Source: Chrysopilus asiliformis | Lineage: Eukaryota > Arthropoda > Insecta > Diptera > Rhagionidae | Direction: 5' to 3' | NCBI GenBank assembly: GCA_964034945.1 | Contig: OZ035960.1 | Span: 105,598,433 to 105,662,432 of the forward strand | DNA: 64,000 nt | Shown here: piece by piece, positions 59,601 through 64,000 of the stretch | Position numbering within the stretch: the first letter of the stretch is position 1 | Layout: every line of letters begins with the position of its first letter | The notes under the pieces: model-generated | Seen by the model: the letters and a program-made list of their open reading frames with translations, nothing else | What the model was told of the DNA's origin: nothing | Database searches by the model: none | Position numbers and translations under genes: made by a program

Positions 59601-62600
59601 ACGCAACTGAAAACATTTTGAAATCTCAATGCCTTCAAAAGTTATGGTGTTCACGGACAGACAGACAGACGGACGGACTGACAAGGGGAAATCAAAAGCA
59701 TAATCCCATACGAAAAATAGCTACATTTGTGTTTTTTTAACGTTTTATTATTAAATGCAATTGAATTTATAAAAACATTAATAAAGAGAAATGCGTCGCA
59801 AGCAAAAATGGTTATACGTACCCTAAAAAATGCTCCATTTTGGCTGAGAGTTGCAGTACATTATGTTTTTTCGCCTGCGGCGGATTTTTTCAATGAATTT
59901 TTTACTACCTAAGTGCCTGTTTAGATTACCCGATCCAGGCGCCAGCCATTGAACGAAACTGTCAAAATTACAGGCAAGACGAGGAAGTGGGGGTCTCTGG
60001 CGCCTGGACCGGCTAATCTAAACATGAACTAAGGTACCCAAGGTAGTAAAAATTCATCGGAAAAATGCGTCGCAGGCGAAAAAATGTAATATACAAAAAT
60101 TTTCCTCGTTTCGATTTGACATAAATCGCGATTTTTTTCATCGCCTGCAATTGAAGACAGATTTGTTCCCGTGAAGAGAATTTTTTCTTGGCAAAAATAC
60201 TCGGAAAAAATATCTCTGCATGTGTCATTTTATTGGTATGCCATGAAAAAATCACGATTTATATGTAATCGATAAAAGACAAAACTTTTCGCAGAATTAT
60301 CCGTCTTGCATTTAGGCTCAGATCTCTTATTTTTGGTCACTGAAAATTGTAGCAATAAAAAGTCCATGAATTTGTTATCAGCAACAACAGTTTCTACTTT
60401 TTTGGCATGTTATGCCAAAAAACGGGTGACTCACATTCAAAAACGAGGTTTTAGACAATGCGCAATGATAACAACAATACAAAATGATTATAATTGCAAA
60501 AAAGAACTGGAGAACCGAAGAAAAAAAATTTACAACCAGCTTCAAAGTTTGTTCAGAATGAATAATTTTAAATGGGTTTCAGGGAAATTGGATTCAGTTA
60601 TCTCTTGGAATTGTATTTTCTTTATAAGTACAGAAAGACGTTTTTTTTTGTTTTTGTTTAGTAGTAATAGTGTAGACACTTCAACTTTTCGCGCTTGAAT
60701 TAACATCAAACCGAAGTTTAATTCAATTCCAACATTCAATACTTGCCCCTGTTATCGTGCATTTCTATTAAGCTCTCTAACCGATAAACAAAAAATCCAT
60801 TTGGTCTAATCTGTAACAAAAGCGACAAACCTAAAGTACAAACACAGAAATTTACGTCACTCGTACATACTCGAAATGACTCCAGATAAAAACGTTTAGC
60901 TCTAGTATTAATAAAAAAAAGCTCTTCGAATTGAGTTTGTGTAGCGATCAACAAATATTTCAATTGCTCTGCTTCAGAATCGTAGAAAACGCCGGTTGGA
61001 CTGTAGAGATGTGGGAGCGGGGCTCAGTCGGATTAAATGTGATATGAAGAGACGACGACGACGGATGCAGGGTAACAAAATTCATGAAACCTCAAACATT
61101 GTGGAAAATGCAAAAATAAATGGAAACGATTCTCGATCGTGCGACAAAAACGACGCCAGCGGAATGAAATGAACGCACATTGACCGCAATGGGGGCCGCG
61201 AAAAAAAAAGAAAAACTATTTGAAAAACATTTTAACGGTTCATATCACTTTTCTAGTCGATTTGTGTTTTTGTAGATTTTTGCATTTTCACTGAATGGCA
61301 AGAATTTCGTTGTATGACAAAAAAGAATTTAATGCCGCTTTTAAATGATTTTCTAGAAGCCATTATTATGATATGTTTATTAAACTTTAGACTCTAGTTA
61401 AAGAACAAGACTGGAATTTCATAAAGTTTTCGTATTTTTAGTACGAATTGTAAGATAAAACTTTAAAGCAAAATTATACAATCTTTTTTTAATCCAATTT
61501 CCATTAAATCCATGTTAGTAAAAAAAACAAGACTATCAAAAATTAATGTCAAAAACCGGTTTTTTTTAACGCTGCAAGAGTTATTTTATTAAGCTGTACT
61601 CACAGTTGTTCATAAAAGAGATGTTTAAAGCAAACAAAAGTCATTATGAATTACCCCGATTTATTGTTTTTGTCTGCACAAAACCTCTTAACCGTTTTTG
61701 CGATTCAAAATAAATTTGATTTAAATTTTTTTTTTAAGAAACAAGTATTTTTTCTACAAAACTCACAATTTTATTAAATTTTCCAGAGCGAAACGTGCAG
61801 CATGGCGATGGGCAAGAGATCGATCGTCTATCGCATCCCGTTGGACTTGGCTCCTGGCTCAAATATCCGATTTAGAATATCGAATAAAGCAGCACAATGA
61901 GCTACACCATCAAATCAAGAAGAACAAAGGCTCCGTTTCATTTGAAAAATACACCTCCTCACTTACAACTGCGGCGTCGACCTCAACTACAGCTGCAGCT
62001 GCTGCTGCATCCACATCGTCCAGCTGTGGTGTTCTGAGCTCATTGAATCCGACACTCACGTCCTCGGTGAATGGCTATCGGGGTGTGCTGCCAGGCAATT
62101 CAAAACCTATGGACGTTGATGCGGCTGTCCCGCCGAATGGAGCCTACGATGCATCGTGTGGCGGCAGTGCAACGGCCGCGGTGGGATCGTGTCGTACACG
62201 ACCATTTCAAAGGGGTGGCTTTCGTAAGCGTAAGCTACTGCAGACGGCCAATGTGCATACGATATCGAAGAAGGCCGCCAGACCAAGGTATTCATGGAAT
62301 CTCACGTTTGAGTTAACTAAATTGAACTTTGTCTGTGTTTCTAGTACTGTGAAATGTGGTTGCCAATGGCCACTACATCCGTGTGCATTGTGTACTGGTA
62401 GATCTGATCCAACAGCACCAAGAGATCTCCCAGACACGATGCCAGTATCGGAACGAGTAGCATTACTTGATCCCGGCTATCATCCTGTTCTCAGTTTCCC
62501 AGAAGGTAATGATGCGCATTTTTTTTTTTTGTTTTTTTGTTCTTATTGAATTTAATTTCTTATAATGATTATTGATTTTGAAATTTTCATTCCAGATATA

Positions 62601-63264
62601 TCGAATAGTATTCATTTTGAGGCGACAGTACGCTTACCAGAATGGCAGAATCGTGTGATACGCTGTTCAACGAAGGCAGCACTAAAAGGCGCTCTCGCTG
62701 CTCAAAAGGCAGCGGAACGTGAGGATCGCCTTAATAAGAAATATTTGGATAATCGCCGCAGTAATAAGCATAGTCGAAAGAACGCGCAGGATATTGCGGC
62801 CAACAGTAATAATTATCATTTATTGTAAAAGAAACATGTCACATAAAATAATACTAAACAATATATAAAAATTCGTAGAGTTGAAAAATGCAAAAAACCG
62901 AAGAGCACAATTATCACATCTCGTCAAAAATAAACATCGTAAATTATTATCATCAAATGGGGGTGGTGGTGGCAGCGGCAACACTTCAACTGGCAATGGT
63001 GGGTTTGATAATAAAATTGATTGCAGTCACGAACCGAATTAAAAACTATTATTTTATTTATTTATAATTTTTTTTTTTGTCTATTCCTTTCGATTAATTT
63101 TTCACAACAGGTGGAACGCATCACGCTAACAGTAATTGTGGAGCATATGGCGAATCACTTCTTGGCGATAATCTCGATGGGACGAATGGCTTCGTGCCGC
63201 GCAGCAAAAACTCATCACCAGCACCAGGAAGTAATAGCGGCAGTTCCAGTTATAAAAATGAAAG
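53679..63264 (+). CDS. nsl1: nsl1 (KANSL1-type subunit of the NSL histone acetyltransferase complex), 5' part
   Basis: NSL1/KANSL1 is the scaffold of the NSL complex, which brings the acetyltransferase MOF/KAT8 to promoters in the nucleus. Coding exons: 53679-55053 (exon starts 53141; 538 bases of leader), 57118-58183, 61787-62287, 62345-62505, 62596-62760 or 62805, 62879-62998, 63111-63264, then a donor GTGAAC; the 3' part lies beyond the window. Every junction keeps phase. The start is the first ATG after an in-frame TGA at 53676. Exon 2 product: Ser/Asn-rich, low complexity. Exon 57118 has EMDLLQVLKGLESTPGSEAA and CDYLLRRLRKLQARYMGKHT; exon 61787 has AKRAAWRWARDRSSIASRWT, ISDLEYRIKQHNELHHQIK, a KANSL1 hallmark. 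Exon 62345 has a Cys cluster (CGCQWPLHPCALC) and ALLDPGYHPVLSFPE; then LPEWQNRVIRCS and basic helices. The C-terminal PEHE domain that binds MOF is not in view. Confidence 0.85.
55332..55401 (+). repeat. tRNA-derived SINE head in nsl1 intron 2
   Basis: The A box TGGCTCAATCAGCTTAGTGC and B box GGTTCAAATCC are spaced as in a tRNA, with a run ending CCCACTCAGGGCA. The arms do not close into a proper cloverleaf, so this is a SINE head and not a tRNA gene. The body continues to about 56200 with repeated GAGCTGTGCTTCGGCATTA / GAGCTATGCTTCGGCATTA blocks. Confidence 0.65.
55533..55902. mobile_element. Harbinger-like palindromic MITE with TTA target duplication
   Basis: A 370-base element that is almost one continuous palindrome. 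The arms are about 170 bases: TGCTACATTTACACGAATGA, CAAATTTGTCATTATGTTAA, ... AATGAACTTGTCCATTCTTT. The centre is ACAACTTTAGTATTCAAC. TTA flanks both ends (55530-55532, 55903-55905). It is inserted in the SINE/LINE relic inside nsl1 intron 2. Confidence 0.85.
56048..56149 (+). pseudogene. LINE reverse-transcriptase protein C-terminus, relic
   Basis: Thirty-three codons and a stop read WNDLPFDVFPPDYNLQKFKE... then NINRHLL. This resembles the conserved tail of non-LTR retrotransposon ORF2 proteins (WNSLP....F...YNL..FK..V..HL). It is directly followed by the same CTATGCTTCGGCATTA tail as the SINE, suggesting that SINE and LINE share a 3' end. Confidence 0.6.
56388..56740. mobile_element. Foldback MITE, family M1, copy 2
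   Basis: It matches the element at 26415-26760 in the opposite orientation, from GCAAGAAATAGTGTTTTTCG to AAATCGTGCATCGTTC. It has an internal duplication near 56575-56635 (TGCAATTCGACAGCTCTTGA twice). Confidence 0.8.
56770..56990. repeat. Dispersed repeat family C, copy 2
   Basis: It has AAAATATCTCATCTGGGAGT, TCTGTAAGGATAACGGAAGG and CGTGATTATC in the same order as 3590-3840. It starts with TATTTTCACTACTTCG.CCTTG, which also follows family E at 15620. Confidence 0.6.
58184..58730 (+). other. nsl1 intron 3, first part
   Basis: It starts with the donor GTAAGTGG. AT-rich; nothing else. Confidence 0.5.
58731..59300 (+). repeat. Family B copy 4 with a truncated MITE inserted
   Basis: ATGACGGAGACCGACTTGAG, ATACGAAATCCAATTCAGG and ACCGTGCCTCTGTGTGTCTG identify family B. 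At 58873-59003 the CTGT repeat region is replaced by a copy of the AGTCCAATTCAGACTAACGA MITE whose right end is missing. Family B sequence resumes with GATGAGCTAGGGACTTACAA. Confidence 0.7.
59376..59700 (+). repeat. Diverged family A relative
   Basis: It starts AAAAGCTACAATTGCCAGGG and has GTCCGATTGGATTTTGATGT, a TTTACGAGAAACGCAACT block and GACGGACTGACA. It is closest to the partial copy at 18637. Confidence 0.55.
59862..60083. repeat. Palindrome carrying the CGCCTGCGGCG motif, split at its centre
   Basis: The left arm TTTTTTCGCCTGCGGCGGAT, TGAATTTTTTACTACC and the right arm GGTAGTAAAAATTCATCGG, ATGCGTCGCAGGCGAAAAAA are inverted copies. The centre is occupied by the TAA-flanked element at 59913-60029. 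Confidence 0.75.
59913..60029. mobile_element. Harbinger-like MITE with TAA target duplication
   Basis: A 117-base element with ends GTGCCTGTTTAGATTACCCG and (inverse) GTTCATGTTTAGATTAGCCG, inner palindrome CCAGGCGCCAG on both arms, and TAA at 59910-59912 and 60030-60032. Confidence 0.75.
60084..61786 (+). other. nsl1 intron 3, last part
   Basis: AT-rich apart from a GC-richer block near 60985-61200 (GACGACGACGACGGATGCAG) of unknown meaning. It ends TTAAATTTTCCAG at 61786. No additional exon is supported. Confidence 0.45.
62288..62344 (+). other. nsl1: Very short nsl1 intron, open in frame
   Basis: 57 bases, GTATTC...TTTCTAG, a multiple of three and without an in-frame stop, so its retention would add 19 residues (starting RYSWNLTFEL). 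Splicing is preferred because of the canonical ends and the pyrimidine-rich 3' side. Confidence 0.6.
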
Positions 63265-64000
63265 GTGAACACTTAAAAATAAAAAGGAAAAAAATTGAAA
63301 GTTAAAGCTATTGCACTTACTATGAATTTTCCACGCGTTTTTGTACTTAAAGCAAAGTTATATTTTTACTTTTTGTGCAAAAATCCATATCTTGTTTGTT
63401 TTGAAGGTGTGAATTTTTTGTAAATATAACGCTAACTGCCACGACAGTTTTAAGCCTTTTTCGAATATTTAGTTGTCAGTCAAAAAGGCACTAAGAGAAA
63501 AAAAAATTGAAACAAAATTATACCTAAATGTTATTTTATTACCATAAAATGTGTGCAACTACAAAAAATCGTTGCGGTTGCAGCGAACACTTTAATAATT
63601 TTCATTGTGGCCGGTGTGTAGAATTAGGTGTCAGGGTTTTTTGACTGACGTGGCAGTTAGAGTGTTAAGGGGCAGCGCATTTAATCTATACAGTAGAATC
63701 CCAATAATTCGTACCCCGATAATTTGTATATCCCGCTAATTCGTATGAATTTGCTGGTCGCTTGAAATACGAATTATCGGGATTCTACTGTATTAGTAAA
63801 AATTAAAAAAAAAATCGAACTAAATTATAAAAACATAATAAAATTTCACACTGATTTAAAATTAGACAATAATAGAAGCTGCGCCCGTGATCCCTTCGCG
63901 GTCGAATCCTGGCCTTCGGTCTTGGGTCGGACTTTTCAAAGGCCACAAGCAGGGAAATAAGTGAGATTGATTTTAGTGCGCAAAAATTTCTCTTTAGGGC
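63265..64000 (+). other. nsl1 intron 7, running off the window
   Basis: It begins with the donor GTGAAC and holds one Tigger-like MITE (63691-63790). Near 63895 CGGTCGAATCC resembles a tRNA B box, but no A box was seen. The next exon is not reached. Confidence 0.5.
63691..63790. mobile_element. 100-base Tigger/pogo-like MITE with TA target
   Basis: The ends CAGTAGAATCCCAATAATTC and (inverse) CAGTAGAATCCCGATAATTC are flanked by TA at 63689-63690 and 63791-63792. AATTCGTA motifs repeat inside. Confidence 0.85.

Noticed and set aside
63880..63950. tRNA-like B box GGTCGAATCC near the window end
   Set aside because: One base short of the consensus and no A box in front.

Overview
The window looks like AT-rich insect nuclear DNA, most likely from a dipteran. 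The reasons are two divergent ionotropic receptors, a non-specific lethal 1 (nsl1/KANSL1-type) gene with long Asn/Ser/Gln-rich tracts, short 57-120 base introns beside very long ones, a mariner transposon, and dense miniature inverted-repeat elements. No bacterial or organellar gene layout is visible. The species cannot be named from the sequence.

Layout. Positions 1-8450 hold a tandem pair of divergent ionotropic receptor genes on the + strand. The first is seen only as its large 3' exon (1689-3327). The second is complete (exon 1 5658-5899, exon 2 6866-8447) with a TATA-like box in front. Positions 8.5-11.0 kb are nested inverted-repeat elements. Positions 11049-12395 carry, on the - strand, the first two coding exons of an unrecognised coiled-coil protein; its later exons were not found. 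Positions 13526-14818 are a structurally complete mariner with an open 349-residue transposase. Positions 15-41 kb contain no supported host gene. They hold several families of dispersed repeats, including elements with CAGA/CGGA minisatellites, a hAT-like element with perfect 8-base target duplications, a 91-base tandem repeat, and a three-layer nest at 26787-28609: a P-like THAP element inside a MITE inside a Tigger/pogo-like transposon.

From about 41.4 kb to beyond the right end runs the nsl1 gene on the + strand: a probable non-coding first exon ending at 42191, an intron of about 10.9 kb, a first coding exon 53141-55053 (start codon 53679), then exons at 57118-58183, 61787-62287, 62345-62505, 62596-62760 or 62805, 62879-62998 and 63111-63264. 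All junctions keep phase, giving roughly 1,180-1,195 codons before the window ends. The region that should carry the PEHE domain lies outside. The introns are loaded with elements, including a 370-base near-perfect palindrome inside a tRNA-derived SINE/LINE relic.

Working together: the two receptors are a local paralogous pair for chemosensation. nsl1 is a chromatin gene of the NSL histone acetyltransferase complex and is functionally unrelated to its neighbours. Most of the window is the record of class II transposon activity (mariner, Tigger/pogo, hAT, P-like, PIF/Harbinger-like and piggyBac-like TTAA types). I found no convincing new multi-gene system. The most unusual items are the nested P-like element encoding a THAP-only protein, the hairpins split or shared between families, and a recurrent GC-rich motif scattered through AT-rich repeats.
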